This document shows positions 32,188 through 41,902 of a stretch of DNA of 64,000 bases, piece after piece (the first letter of the stretch is position 1; the number at the start of each line of letters is the position of its first letter). This DNA is from Alkalibacterium indicireducens (GTDB lineage: Bacteria; Bacillota; Bacilli; Lactobacillales; Carnobacteriaceae_A). The position numbers were made by a program, and so were the translations under genes. The notes beneath the pieces are model-generated. The model saw only the letters and a list, made by a program, of their open reading frames with translations. It made no database searches and was not told where the DNA came from. The stretch lies in contig NZ_BAAADA010000042.1 in assembly GCF_039522005.1 (NCBI RefSeq), positions 1 through 64,000 on the forward strand, read 5' to 3'.

Positions 32188-32220
32188 GAAAACCAGCACC
32201 TCAGTGAGTGCTGGTTGCTT
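32188..32220 (-). terminator. Terminator of the prmA-deoC unit
   Basis: On the minus strand AACCAGCAC pairs with GTGCTGGTT, followed by TTC. It lies between deoC and relA. Confidence 0.75.
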
Positions 32221-32277
32221 CTTCTATTAGTATATCGTTTTTGAGAAAAGACTTCAAGAACACGTCGCTGATCTTAA

Positions 32278-32946
32278 TTAATAAGACTCTGTTGCTTCGT
32301 TTCCTTCAACCAGTGCGATGCCGTTTGACGTACCGATACGTGTCGCTCCGGCTTCAATCATCGCTTTGGCATCCTCGATCGTACGGACTCCGCCAGATGC
32401 TTTGACACCCATTTCTTTTCCTACAGTCTTGCGCATCAGTCTGATGTCTTCGACTGTTGCTCCTCCTGTAGAGAAACCAGTTGACGTTTTGACAAAATCA
32501 GCACCAGCACGTTTTGAAATTTCGCAAGCTCTTACTTTTTCATTGTCAGTAAGTAAACTTGTTTCAATAATCACTTTTACGATTGCCTTGCCTTTAACTG
32601 CATCGACGACCGCTTTAATGTCATCATGTACCATTGCAAAATCTTCACTCTTCAGCGCACCAATATTGATGACCATATCCACTTCGGACGCACCATCTTT
32701 AACAGCCTGTTCAGCTTCATAGGCCTTGACTTTAGTTGAATTTGCTCCAAGAGGAAAACCGATGACCGTACAGGTGTTTACATCAGAATCCTTAAGTAAG
32801 TCAGAAGCGTATTTTACCCAGACAGGCTGAATGCATACTGCTTTGAATTTGTATTCTTTCGCATCCAGGCACGCCTGCTGAATAGCTAAGTCTGTTGATT
32901 CAGGTTTAAGCAAAGTGTGGTCAATAAATGTTTCAATGTTTTCCAT
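32278..32946 (-). CDS. deoC: Deoxyribose-phosphate aldolase
   Basis: Class I aldolase splitting 2-deoxyribose-5-phosphate to glyceraldehyde-3-phosphate and acetaldehyde in nucleoside catabolism. The 222-residue TIM barrel shows the Schiff-base lysine in FVKTSTGFSTGGAT and the second lysine in VKASGGVRT; DHTLLKPE is the typical start. It starts five bases after prmA, in one operon with no other nucleoside-catabolism gene nearby. Confidence 0.96.
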   Translation of the reverse strand: MENIETFIDHTLLKPESTDLAIQQACLDAKEYKFKAVCIQPVWVKYASDLLKDSDVNTCTVIGFPLGANSTKVKAYEAEQAVKDGASEVDMVINIGALKSEDFAMVHDDIKAVVDAVKGKAIVKVIIETSLLTDNEKVRACEISKRAGADFVKTSTGFSTGGATVEDIRLMRKTVGKEMGVKASGGVRTIEDAKAMIEAGATRIGTSNGIALVEGNEATESY

Positions 32947-32951
32947 TGTAA

Positions 32952-33905
32952 TTACACGTCCTTATTTTCTTTTTTTGCAATGATAACGACCCAGTCTTTC
33001 ATCTGATTGATCTGGACGATTTCAAAGTTATATTTAATGAGTTCTTCAACAACCTGGTCTTTCTTTTCAGAAATAATGCCGGAAGTGATGAACAGTCCAT
33101 TATCATTAAGTTTATCATAGGCATCTTCTACAAACAGCAGGATAATGTCTGCTAGAATATTTGCTACAATGATATCGGCTTTTTCATTGACACCTTGAAG
33201 CAGGTTATTAGCTCTGACATCAATACTCTCTTCAAGATTATTCAGCTTGATGTTTGAGCGGGCGGATGTTACAGCCACTTCATCCAGATCATACGCCTTG
33301 ATTTTACCTGCGCCATACAAAGCGCTGGCGATCGACAGGACACCAGACCCTGTACCAACGTCCAGAACTGTATCCCCTTTTTTGATGACAGTTTCCAGAG
33401 CTTGAATACAAAGCTGAGTTGTCGGATGTGTCCCTGTTCCGAAGGCCAGGCCCGGATCAAGATAGCAGATCCGCTCATCGATGAACTGAGGGGTATATTC
33501 TTCCCACTGCGGAACGATAGTCATGAAACGCGTAACCGGGACAGGATGGTAATGCTTCTTCCAGGCATTGGCCCATTCTTCCTCCACGACATCTGTCACT
33601 TCGATTGTATAACCTCCCGTAGTAATCCCGTATTCTTCAAGTCTGGAGATTCGAGCGTTCAATTCTTTCTCGACAGCTTCCAGATCATCATGGTTGTTGA
33701 AGTAGCCTTTAATAATGACTCCATCTTTTGGAAACTTCGACTCGTCAAGCTCCCACAGTGTATCGAATCCGTACTCTGGAAGTGTGAGAAAATCGTTGCG
33801 GTCGGCGACCGACACACCTGCTGACCCCAGTTCACTCATTATAGCTGAAACTGGTTCAGATGCTTCACTGCTTATCGCTACACTAAACTCTTTCCACTCC
33901 GTCAT
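32952..33905 (-). CDS. prmA: Ribosomal protein L11 methyltransferase
   Basis: SAM-dependent enzyme that trimethylates ribosomal protein L11. The N-terminal L11-recognition domain (about 1-110) leads into a Rossmann domain with DPGLAFGTGTHPTTQLC, VLDVGTGSGVLSIAS and the Asn motif IIVANILADIIL. I use ATG at 33905 (317 residues) because AGAGG is then at proper distance; ATG at 33914 is possible. The start lies inside the preceding DUF3013 gene. Confidence 0.94.
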   Translation of the reverse strand: MTEWKEFSVAISSEASEPVSAIMSELGSAGVSVADRNDFLTLPEYGFDTLWELDESKFPKDGVIIKGYFNNHDDLEAVEKELNARISRLEEYGITTGGYTIEVTDVVEEEWANAWKKHYHPVPVTRFMTIVPQWEEYTPQFIDERICYLDPGLAFGTGTHPTTQLCIQALETVIKKGDTVLDVGTGSGVLSIASALYGAGKIKAYDLDEVAVTSARSNIKLNNLEESIDVRANNLLQGVNEKADIIVANILADIILLFVEDAYDKLNDNGLFITSGIISEKKDQVVEELIKYNFEIVQINQMKDWVVIIAKKENKDV

Positions 33906-34434
33906 GCTCATCATCCTCTGTTAATTTTTCAAAAAATGACTGGTCATCTTCCAATATCATTTTAAGTTTGGTGTCATCGTACCGGCCTGTGTCTTTCATG
34001 GTCTGAATCAGGCTGTCCGTATTCTTCTCGTTCCAGTTCAGTTTGAATTCACCGGCAAAATCATCCTCTAGAAATTCTCTCAAATCGACCATGCCCTGCT
34101 TTGTAGTCAAATTGATCTGTCTAAGAACGGCATCGACATAGCCCTTTTCGAGACCTGCATGGCTGTCGAACGAAATTGCCGTCAGATAATTCTGCGGTTT
34201 GACGTGAGAATACGCAGGATCATAGAAACACAGGACATCTTCGAATTGAACGATCCCTGGCTCGTTGTTCTGACCCAAGGCATCCTGAACCTGTATGTCA
34301 TTTTCAGTCTCTACGTGAAAGGTCACATATAACTCGATCATCTTTTTCTTGCTGTCTTTAACCAGTCTCCACTTAAAATTAGGTAATAGTTTTTTCAGCT
34401 CATCATCAATATAGTCAATCAAACTGTCAGTCAT
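33883..34434 (-). CDS. DUF3013 family protein
   Basis: Cytosolic protein of 183 residues of the DUF3013 family, confined as far as I know to Lactobacillales and without known function. It begins MTDSLIDYIDDELKKLLPNF, has a beta-rich centre (VQFEDVLCFYDPAYSHVKPQ) and an acidic end. It lies between mpg and prmA and overlaps prmA by over 20 bases, suggesting coupled translation. Confidence 0.85.
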   Translation of the reverse strand: MTDSLIDYIDDELKKLLPNFKWRLVKDSKKKMIELYVTFHVETENDIQVQDALGQNNEPGIVQFEDVLCFYDPAYSHVKPQNYLTAISFDSHAGLEKGYVDAVLRQINLTTKQGMVDLREFLEDDFAGEFKLNWNEKNTDSLIQTMKDTGRYDDTKLKMILEDDQSFFEKLTEDDEHDGVERV

Positions 34435-34447
34435 TCCTGCTCCTCCT

Positions 34448-35071
34448 CTAGTCTAATACAGGGCACCATCCGTTGTTATCCGCAGGCTTTCCTTTTCTAC
34501 GTGAAACATATGGGTTCCCTCTTACACTATATCTTAACAAAGCATCCGTCCATTGTCCTTTATTAGGTATTCCGATACGACTGGACAGTTCAATTCGTTC
34601 GGGTAGACGTCTAGTCGATGGATCGATGTATACCGGAGGTGCATCAGCTACTGACCCATTATCAGCCATACTGACAGCCATTGCTTTAGTCAGTTTACCA
34701 GGTCCATCGGTAGCCTGAACCCCCGTCTTGTTTCTGCGATCTTCCAATACGGATACACCTTCGTAAGGTTCAATAGCCCGGATCAGTACAGCCTCAGGTT
34801 CCTTAGAAGACCGCGTCACAACATTTAGCATCTTGTGCGTATGCATCTGATACACATAAAGCGTGCCGGCTTCCTTGTACATGGATTCAATTCTAGGCGT
34901 CCGCTTGCCTTCAAAGCTGTGACAGGCCTCGTCGACAACTCCGACATATGCTTCTGTCTCAACAATCCAGCCGGATGTCTGAGTCTCTCCGTGCTGACTT
35001 ATGAGCAGGCAGCCTATCAGCTTCTGTGCAACTTCTTCAGTTGTTAACATAGGATTATTCAAAAATGTCAT
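34448..35071 (-). CDS. mpg: DNA-3-methyladenine glycosylase (AAG/MPG type)
   Basis: Removes alkylated purines in base-excision repair. The 207-residue product shows the catalytic segment IVETEAYVGVVDEACHSF (the Glu activates water), GTLYVYQMHTHKMLNVVT and AVLIRAIEP, with TDGPGKLTKAMAV near the C terminus. All are hallmarks of the AAG fold. It is followed after 13 bases by the DUF3013 gene. Confidence 0.93.
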   Translation of the reverse strand: MTFLNNPMLTTEEVAQKLIGCLLISQHGETQTSGWIVETEAYVGVVDEACHSFEGKRTPRIESMYKEAGTLYVYQMHTHKMLNVVTRSSKEPEAVLIRAIEPYEGVSVLEDRRNKTGVQATDGPGKLTKAMAVSMADNGSVADAPPVYIDPSTRRLPERIELSSRIGIPNKGQWTDALLRYSVRGNPYVSRRKGKPADNNGWCPVLD

Positions 35072-35102
35072 AGAAACACTTTACTCTCTCCTGTCCATCT
35101 GT

Positions 35103-36374
35103 CTAGTCTTCTTCAATTGGCATATAGTCAATCCGGATTTCAAGCACACGTCTGTTTCTAACCATAGTGACCGTGATTTTCATGTTGTGATAGACGAATT
35201 CGTCTCCCTCTTCAGGAAACTGTCCGAGTTCTTCAATGACAAAGCCACTCACCGTATTTGATACGTACTGATCTGCTTCTTGAATGCCAAAGATTTCGAA
35301 GATCTTATCGAGATTCGCAGTCCCTTTAACCTTGTAGCGTGTCCCCTCAATAACCTCTTCAACTTCTTCTTCAATAATGTCGTATTCATCCCAGATTTCT
35401 CCAACGAGTTCTTCCAAGACATCTTCCATAGTCGCAATACCAATTGTTCCACCATGTTCGTCAGTAACAACTGCCATATGCGTCTTTTTCAGCTGCATGG
35501 TTCTGAGCAGTTTAGACAGGTTCATGACGGGCGGCACAAAGATCACGTCTTTCACTACGGTCAGAAGTGACAAGTCTCGTCCAGCCTCCTTCTTGGCTTT
35601 CAAATACCGGTTGAAATCTTTTTCATGAAGGACACCAATGATGTTATCGATCGTATCATCGTAAACAATCAGTCTGGAGTAATTGTGTGTCATGAACAAT
35701 TCTTCGATTTCTTCATCTGAAGTGTCGAGGTCACAGCCAACCACATCGACCCTAGGCATCAGAATCGACGACACTTCAAGGTCATCGAACTCGATTGCAG
35801 ATCTGACCAGCTGATGTTCATGATCTTCTATACTTCCGCCGCTCTCGGCTTCATCTACAATTGAAAGCAGTTCGTCCTCACTGATGACTTCTTCACCTTC
35901 GAAATTAAAGACCTTGTCCAGCAGGACTTTCCACTTCTGAAGAAGCCACAGAACAGGCTTGAACACGAGCATAAGAAAATGAATCATCGGAGTAGAACTT
36001 TTCGCCAGCTGCTCTGCTTTTTCCTTACCTATTGTTTTCGGCGTGATTTCCCCGAACAAAAGAATGATGACAGTCATAACGATCGTTGCTAAAGTTGGCC
36101 CGTATACCGGAAACCAGTTCACGAATAACAAGGTCGCAATAGCTGACATCGCAATATTCACAATATTATTTCCTATCAATATTATCGATAAAACAGAATC
36201 GAAACTTTCCAAAAGTTTCAACGTTTTTTTGGAGCGCTCATCCCCATTTTCCGCTTCATTCTTCAGCCTGATACGATTAGCTGACGTAAAGGCTGTCTCT
36301 GAATAAGAAAAATACGCTGAACACAAAAGAAGTAAAACCAGCAAAATGATACTCCTGAAGCTGTCATTATCCAT
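35103..36374 (-). CDS. CNNM/CorC-type membrane protein with CBS domains (hemolysin family)
   Basis: Membrane protein of 423 residues. The CNNM transmembrane domain is at about 1-190 (SAYFSYSETAFTSANRIRLK, IGNNIVNIAMSA, LLFGEITPKTIGKE). Two CBS domains (about 205-330; LIVYDDTIDNIIGVLHEKD, MAVVTDEHGGTIGIATMED) and a CorC_HlyC domain at the end follow. Relatives transport or sense Mg2+; older names call them hemolysins. ATG at 36374 is chosen with AGGG upstream; a longer reading to 36431 adds 19 residues without a binding site. Confidence 0.9.
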   Translation of the reverse strand: MDNDSFRSIILLVLLLLCSAYFSYSETAFTSANRIRLKNEAENGDERSKKTLKLLESFDSVLSIILIGNNIVNIAMSAIATLLFVNWFPVYGPTLATIVMTVIILLFGEITPKTIGKEKAEQLAKSSTPMIHFLMLVFKPVLWLLQKWKVLLDKVFNFEGEEVISEDELLSIVDEAESGGSIEDHEHQLVRSAIEFDDLEVSSILMPRVDVVGCDLDTSDEEIEELFMTHNYSRLIVYDDTIDNIIGVLHEKDFNRYLKAKKEAGRDLSLLTVVKDVIFVPPVMNLSKLLRTMQLKKTHMAVVTDEHGGTIGIATMEDVLEELVGEIWDEYDIIEEEVEEVIEGTRYKVKGTANLDKIFEIFGIQEADQYVSNTVSGFVIEELGQFPEEGDEFVYHNMKITVTMVRNRRVLEIRIDYMPIEED

Positions 36375-36562
36375 ATAAACTCTATCCCTACTTTCTAGTA
36401 ATTTCCTGTCCATTGTACCATATTTCAACATCTTTTAAGAGTCTTTCTGATTAAGAAGTATATTAATGGTTGAGTAATAAATTATTTTCTCCAGTTAAAA
36501 CATTACTCCTAACCTTAACTTCAGACTGCTCTATATGAGATTTAATTTTTTTACAGATGAAT

Positions 36563-36608
36563 AAATAAGCCATCCACTTTTTGTTGTCAAAAGGTGGATG
36601 GCTTATTT
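36563..36608 (-). terminator. Terminator of lepA
   Basis: AAATAAGCCATCCAC pairs with GTGGATGGCTTATTT, continued by an inner TTTTG/CAAAA helix. It is a long, near-perfect hairpin 37 bases after the lepA stop. Confidence 0.85.
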
Positions 36609-36644
36609 GATTCAGTTAAGTGACTAATATTCTTTTCAATACAC

Positions 36645-38468
36645 TTATTCGTCGTCCAAGTTAAGAACAGACATAAACGCCTCTTGCGGAATTTCCACAT
36701 TTCCGACGTTCTTCATTCTCTTCTTACCGGCTTTCTGTTTCTTCAGAAGTTTTTGACGACGGGTGACGTCTCCTCCGTACAACTTGGCCGTAACGTCTTT
36801 ACGGTAGGCTTTAACGGTTGAGCGGGACACGATGTTCTGACCAATGGCAGCCTGAATTGGAATTTCAAACTGCTGTCTTGGAATCGTCTGCTTCAGCTGT
36901 TCCACAACTGAGCGTCCTCTGGCGTAAGAGAAGTCCTTGTGCACAATGAAGCTCAAGGCATCGACTTTTTCTCCGTGAATCAGGATATCCATCTTGACCA
37001 GGTTACTGACGCGGTATCCGGCTTCCTGATAGTCCAGTGACGCATAGCCTTTAGTGCTTGATTTCAGACGGTCGAAGAAGTCATAGACTATTTCAGACAG
37101 CGGCATGTAGTACATGACGTTGACTCGAATGTCGTCTAGATATTCCATCGTGATGAAGTCGCCACGCTTACGCTGAGCGATTTCCATGACGGCACCAACA
37201 TAATCATTTGGTACGGTAATCGTCGCTTTGACGTAAGGCTCTTCTACTGATTCGATTTCCTGTGGTTCTGGCATATCCGCAGGGTTTGAAACAGTGATCT
37301 GTTCGCCATCGGTCTTGTTGATGTGATAAATAACAGATGGTGCTGTTGTAATCAGATCAAGGTTGAATTCACGCTCCAGACGTTCCTGGATGACATCCAT
37401 GTGAAGCATGCCAAGGAATCCACAACGGAATCCGAATCCTAGAGCCTGAGACGTTTCTGCTTCGAATTTCAGTGCCGCATCGTTAAGCTGAAGACGTTCA
37501 AGCGCTTCACGCAAGTCTTCATATCTTGAAGAATCCGTCGGGTACATGCCGCAGAATACCATCGGCACCATTTCACGGTAACCAGGCAGTGGCTTGTCTG
37601 TCGGATTGTTGGCTAAGGTCAGCGTATCCCCTACTTGGGTATCCTTGACGGTCTTGATGTTAGCTGTGACATATCCGACGTCTCCAACCATCAGCGCGTC
37701 TCTTTCGACTGGCTTAGGTGAATGCACACCAACTTCAGTGACTTCAAATTTCTTGCCGTTACTCATCAGTTGAATCGTATCACCTTTTTTGAGTGTACCA
37801 TCCATCACTCGGATGTTCAGGACTACCCCTCTATAGGCATCATAGGCAGAATCAAAGATCAGAGCCTTCAGCGGATTGTCGATGTCCCCTTCTGGTGCAG
37901 GTACTTTCTCCACGATCTGTTCAAGGATCTCTTCGATCCCTATTCCACTTTTAGCACTGGCTGGGACAGCTTCACTTGCGTCCAGTCCAATGATGTCTTC
38001 AATTTCTTTTCTTACACGCTCAGGATCTGCAGCAGGTAAGTCGATCTTATTGATGATCGGAAGGATTTCCAGTTCATTATCCAGTGCAAGATAGACGTTA
38101 GCCAGCGTCTGTGCTTCAACGCCTTGTGCCGCATCTACCACTAGAATGGCTCCCTCACAGGCAGCCAGGCTACGTGAGACTTCGTATGTGAAGTCGACGT
38201 GTCCAGGTGTATCGATCAGATGAAGGATATAAGTTTCCCCATCTTTAGCCTGATACTGTACTTCAACTGTATTAAGCTTGATCGTGATTCCACGTTCTCT
38301 TTCCAGATCCATGGAATCAAGGAGCTGATCCTGCATTTCACGGTCAGCCACTGTATGAGTCAACTGAAGAATTCTGTCAGCCAGCGTAGATTTCCCGTGG
38401 TCGATATGGGCAATGATCGAAAAGTTTCTGATTTTCTTCTGTCGTTCTCTTGCTTGTTTTTTATCCAT
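36645..38468 (-). CDS. lepA: Elongation factor 4 (back-translocase LepA)
   Basis: Ribosome-associated GTPase of 607 residues. The G domain has P-loop AHIDHGKSTLAD, switch RERGITIK, DTPGHVDF and NKIDLPAAD. The EF-G-like domains II, III and V follow (RCGFLGMLHMDVIQERLERE), and the EF4-specific C-terminal domain ends in KLLKKQKAGKKRMKNVG, which reaches toward the peptidyl transferase centre. Length and motifs are complete. Confidence 0.97.
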   Translation of the reverse strand: MDKKQARERQKKIRNFSIIAHIDHGKSTLADRILQLTHTVADREMQDQLLDSMDLERERGITIKLNTVEVQYQAKDGETYILHLIDTPGHVDFTYEVSRSLAACEGAILVVDAAQGVEAQTLANVYLALDNELEILPIINKIDLPAADPERVRKEIEDIIGLDASEAVPASAKSGIGIEEILEQIVEKVPAPEGDIDNPLKALIFDSAYDAYRGVVLNIRVMDGTLKKGDTIQLMSNGKKFEVTEVGVHSPKPVERDALMVGDVGYVTANIKTVKDTQVGDTLTLANNPTDKPLPGYREMVPMVFCGMYPTDSSRYEDLREALERLQLNDAALKFEAETSQALGFGFRCGFLGMLHMDVIQERLEREFNLDLITTAPSVIYHINKTDGEQITVSNPADMPEPQEIESVEEPYVKATITVPNDYVGAVMEIAQRKRGDFITMEYLDDIRVNVMYYMPLSEIVYDFFDRLKSSTKGYASLDYQEAGYRVSNLVKMDILIHGEKVDALSFIVHKDFSYARGRSVVEQLKQTIPRQQFEIPIQAAIGQNIVSRSTVKAYRKDVTAKLYGGDVTRRQKLLKKQKAGKKRMKNVGNVEIPQEAFMSVLNLDDE

Positions 38469-38650
38469 TGCTATATTTTCCTCATTCCTCTAAAAACATT
38501 CCTTACTATTATACCAACGATGGCAAGAGAGTACAATGTCTGCCTGACCTCCTGAATGATCTTGGTCTCTGTTGTGACACATTATAACCTGAATGCTTTC
38601 ACATTTATTGACTCACATCTTCAGCTGATCGATTATATCATTTATACGAT

Positions 38651-38709
38651 AAAAATCACGCTCTCGTTAATACAGACATACTGGCCTGCTTTAATGAGAG
38701 CGCGTATCA
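38651..38709 (-). terminator. Terminator of dnaJ
   Basis: On the minus strand ACGCGCTCTC with TTAA pairs with TTAACGAGAGCGT, followed by GATTTTTATC. Confidence 0.75.
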
Positions 38710-38711
38710 CT

Positions 38712-39875
38712 TTATTTATTCTTATCCTTAAAGGCGTCCTTTACTTTCGAAAAAAACGAGCCATCCCCTTGCTCGACCACGTCCTCATACTCGCTGGCCT
38801 GTGCAAAGTTTCTCAGGTGTTTAGCCTGTTCTTCAGTGACTTTTTCAGGAACAACGACACGGACTTTGATGTGCTGGTCTCCATTGCCTGTTCCTCTCAG
38901 TCTTGGTGCACCTTTGCCTCTCAGTCTGAACGTTGTACCTGGCTGAGTTCCAGCCGGGATCTTGAACTTCACTTTACCGTGTACGGTCGGCACTTCAAGC
39001 TCATCACCCAAAGCAGCCTGAACGACATTGATCGGCAGTTCGAAGTAGATTTCTGATCCTCTCCGGTCAAACAGTTCAGATGGTTCGACTCGGAATACGA
39101 CATACAGGTCGCCATAAGGGCCACCGTTGACTCCGGCATCGCCCTGGTTCTGTACGCGCATCTGATTGCCGTCTTCAACACCGGCAGGTACAGTCACTTT
39201 AACAGAATGCTGTTTTTTAGTGTGACCCGAACCGTGACAGGTCGTACATTTTTCTTTGATTTCCTGTCCGGATCCATTACATGTCGGGCAGGTCTGCTGA
39301 GTCATGACACGTCCGAATGGTGTATTACGCTCAACGTTTACCGCACCCGCACCTTGACACTGCGAACAGGTCTGCGGGCTGGTACCTGGTTTTGCTCCGG
39401 ATCCGGCACACGTATCACACGTTTCTTCACGATTGTATCGAATCGTTGTTTCTTTTCCAAAAATAGCTTCTTCAAACTTAAGATCCATGACATACTGCAG
39501 ATCCTCACCTTGACGGGGTGCATTCGGATTACGGCGTCTTGAACCTCCCCCACCAAAGAACTGATCGAAGATATCTTCGAATCCGCCGCCGAAGCCACCC
39601 TGGCCACCGCCGAACCCGCCACCAAAGCCGCCGCCTGCACCGAAGTTCGGATCTGTTGAGGCATGTCCATACTGATCGTATGCTGCACGCTTCTGGTCAT
39701 CACTCAACACTTCATAGGCTTCTGAGATTTGCTTGAACTTCTCGTCGGCATCTGGAGCGTCACTGATATCCGGGTGGTATTTTTTAGAAAGCTTTCGGTA
39801 AGCTTTTTTAATTTCATCTTTAGAAGCATTTTTAGAAACTCCTAGTAGGTCATAAAAATCTTCTTTTTCAGGCAT
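38712..39875 (-). CDS. dnaJ: Chaperone DnaJ (Hsp40)
   Basis: Co-chaperone that delivers substrates to DnaK and stimulates its ATPase. The 387-residue type I protein has the J domain with KKYHPDIS (HPD at about 32-34), a Gly/Phe-rich linker, four CxxCxGxG zinc repeats (CDTCAGSG, CSQCQGAG, CPTCNGSG, CTTCHGSG) and the C-terminal substrate-binding domains. It follows dnaK but a terminator lies between, so its level may be lower than DnaK's. Confidence 0.97.
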   Translation of the reverse strand: MPEKEDFYDLLGVSKNASKDEIKKAYRKLSKKYHPDISDAPDADEKFKQISEAYEVLSDDQKRAAYDQYGHASTDPNFGAGGGFGGGFGGGQGGFGGGFEDIFDQFFGGGGSRRRNPNAPRQGEDLQYVMDLKFEEAIFGKETTIRYNREETCDTCAGSGAKPGTSPQTCSQCQGAGAVNVERNTPFGRVMTQQTCPTCNGSGQEIKEKCTTCHGSGHTKKQHSVKVTVPAGVEDGNQMRVQNQGDAGVNGGPYGDLYVVFRVEPSELFDRRGSEIYFELPINVVQAALGDELEVPTVHGKVKFKIPAGTQPGTTFRLRGKGAPRLRGTGNGDQHIKVRVVVPEKVTEEQAKHLRNFAQASEYEDVVEQGDGSFFSKVKDAFKDKNK

Positions 39876-39975
39876 ACTATCCCTCCATTGCTACTGTTAC
39901 GCGTCTCTGTAGAGCTGAGTCCTACGACTGTTAGGCTTCTTGCACAGCAGCTACAGGGGCTCTGTATCTCTTTTC

Positions 39976-40023
39976 AAAAAGAAAGAAAGCACTTGTTTGT
40001 GGTGCTTTAAAAGTGCTTTCTTC
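39976..40023 (-). terminator. Terminator between dnaK and dnaJ
   Basis: On the minus strand AAGAAAGCACTT pairs with AAGTGCTTTCTT, followed by TCTTTTT. Read-through would be needed for hrcA-grpE-dnaK transcripts to reach dnaJ. Confidence 0.8.
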
Positions 40024-40042
40024 TCTTCAAATCTCACTTCAA

Positions 40043-41869
40043 TTATTCTTCGTCATCTACTTCTTCAAAGTCTGCATCGACAACGTTGTCGTCTGTCTGA
40101 ACATCGCCTTCTGCTCCTTCAGCTTCCGCCTGCTGAGCTGCAGCCTGTTCGTATAGTTTGACTGACATTTCCTGAACGATTTCATTCAGTGCGTCACGCT
40201 TCGTCTTGATTTCATCAATATCATCGTTTTCAAGTGCAGTTTTCAGCTCGTCACGAGCTTCCTCAGCTTTCTTGATGTCCGCTTCATCAACTTTACCTTC
40301 AAGTTCTTTCAATGTCTTGTCGATCTGGAAGACAAGCTGGTCAGCTTCATTACGCAGTTCTACTTCTTCCTTGCGTTTTTTGTCTGCTTCTGCATTTTCT
40401 TCTGCTTCTTTCACCATACGCTCAATTTCTTCTTCAGAAAGACCAGATGAAGACTTGATCGTAATCTTCTGTTCTTTACCTGTACCGAGATCCTTAGCAG
40501 AAACATTTACAATACCGTTTTTATCGATATCGAATGTCACTTCAATTTGAGGCACACCACGTGGTGCTGGTGGAATATCCGTCAACTGGAAGCGACCAAG
40601 TGTCTTGTTGTCTTTAGCCATTGGACGCTCACCTTGAAGAACGTGCACATCAACCGCAGGCTGATTGTCTGCAGCAGTAGAGAATACTTGAGATTTACTT
40701 GTTGGGATCGTAGTATTTCTCTCAATCAGTTTAGTAAATACTCCGCCCATTGTTTCGATTCCTAATGATAGAGGGGTTACGTCAAGTAGAACGATGTCTT
40801 TTACTTCTCCTGAAATAACTCCACCTTGGACAGCTGCCCCCATAGCAACAACTTCATCAGGGTTTACAGAACGGTTAGGCTCTTTTCCTGTTTCAGCTTT
40901 AACAGCTTCAATAACAGCTGGAATACGTGTTGATCCTCCAACAAGGATGACTTCGTCTATGTCAGATTTGGATAGTCCTGCATCTTTAAGTGCCTGACGG
41001 ACAGGATTCTTCGTACGTGTAACCAGGTCATCAGTGATTTCGTCGAACTTGGCACGTGTCAGAGTCATTTCAAGGTGAAATGGACCTGATTCTCCTGCAC
41101 TGATGAACGGCAAGCTGATTTGTGTAGAAGATACACCAGACAAGTCTTTTTTAGCTTTTTCAGCTGCATCTTTCAGACGCTGAAGAGCCATTTTATCTTT
41201 ACTTAAGTCAACGCCGTTTTCTTTCTTGAATTCAGCAACTAGGTAGTCGATGATTTTTTCATCAAAGTCATCTCCACCTAGGTGGTTATCTCCGGCGGTT
41301 GCCAAAACTTCGAATACGCCGTCTCCCAGTTCAAGAATAGATACGTCGAATGTTCCGCCACCTAAGTCAAATACCAGAATTTTTTCATCTTTGTCTACTT
41401 TATCCAGACCGTAAGCTAGTGAAGCAGCGGTCGGTTCGTTTACGATACGGTCAACCTCTAAACCTGCTATTTTACCAGCATCTTTTGTAGCCTGACGCTG
41501 TGAGTCATTGAAATATGCAGGTACAGTGATGACTGCGTTTGTGACTTCTTCACCAAGGTAATCTTCTGCATAATCTTTCAAGTGCTGAAGAATGAATGCT
41601 GACACCTGCTGAGGAGTATACGTCTTGCCTTCAGCTTCAACTTTAAAATCTTCACCCATGTGACGTTTGATAGAGATGACAGTGTTCGGGTTTGTGATAG
41701 CCTGACGCTTAGCCACTTCCCCTACTTGTATTTCTCCATTTTTAAATGCTACAACAGATGGTGTTGTACGGTTTCCTTCTTTATTAGGAATAATTTTAGC
41801 TTCGCCGCCTTCAAGAACTGCGACTGCTGAGTTCGTTGTTCCTAAGTCGATTCCGATTACTTTACCCAT
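40043..41869 (-). CDS. dnaK: Chaperone DnaK (Hsp70)
   Basis: ATP-dependent chaperone of 608 residues. The nucleotide-binding domain shows IGIDLGTTNS, VITVPAYFNDSQRQATKDAG and LVFDLGGGTFDVSILE, and the substrate-binding domain begins DVTPLSLGIETMGG. The helical lid ends in an acidic EEVDDEE-like tail. It has the short Gram-positive form of the ATPase domain. ATG at 41869 with AAAGGGTG upstream is preferred to the in-frame TTG at 41875. Confidence 0.97.
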   Translation of the reverse strand: MGKVIGIDLGTTNSAVAVLEGGEAKIIPNKEGNRTTPSVVAFKNGEIQVGEVAKRQAITNPNTVISIKRHMGEDFKVEAEGKTYTPQQVSAFILQHLKDYAEDYLGEEVTNAVITVPAYFNDSQRQATKDAGKIAGLEVDRIVNEPTAASLAYGLDKVDKDEKILVFDLGGGTFDVSILELGDGVFEVLATAGDNHLGGDDFDEKIIDYLVAEFKKENGVDLSKDKMALQRLKDAAEKAKKDLSGVSSTQISLPFISAGESGPFHLEMTLTRAKFDEITDDLVTRTKNPVRQALKDAGLSKSDIDEVILVGGSTRIPAVIEAVKAETGKEPNRSVNPDEVVAMGAAVQGGVISGEVKDIVLLDVTPLSLGIETMGGVFTKLIERNTTIPTSKSQVFSTAADNQPAVDVHVLQGERPMAKDNKTLGRFQLTDIPPAPRGVPQIEVTFDIDKNGIVNVSAKDLGTGKEQKITIKSSSGLSEEEIERMVKEAEENAEADKKRKEEVELRNEADQLVFQIDKTLKELEGKVDEADIKKAEEARDELKTALENDDIDEIKTKRDALNEIVQEMSVKLYEQAAAQQAEAEGAEGDVQTDDNVVDADFEEVDDEE

Positions 41870-41902
41870 TTTCAAATCACCCTTTGCTTTCTATAGAATT
41901 TT

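Noticed and set aside
38556..39056. Plus-strand 166-codon frame near dnaJ
   Set aside because: It crosses the dnaJ terminator and the dnaJ coding sequence in antisense; no recognisable domain.
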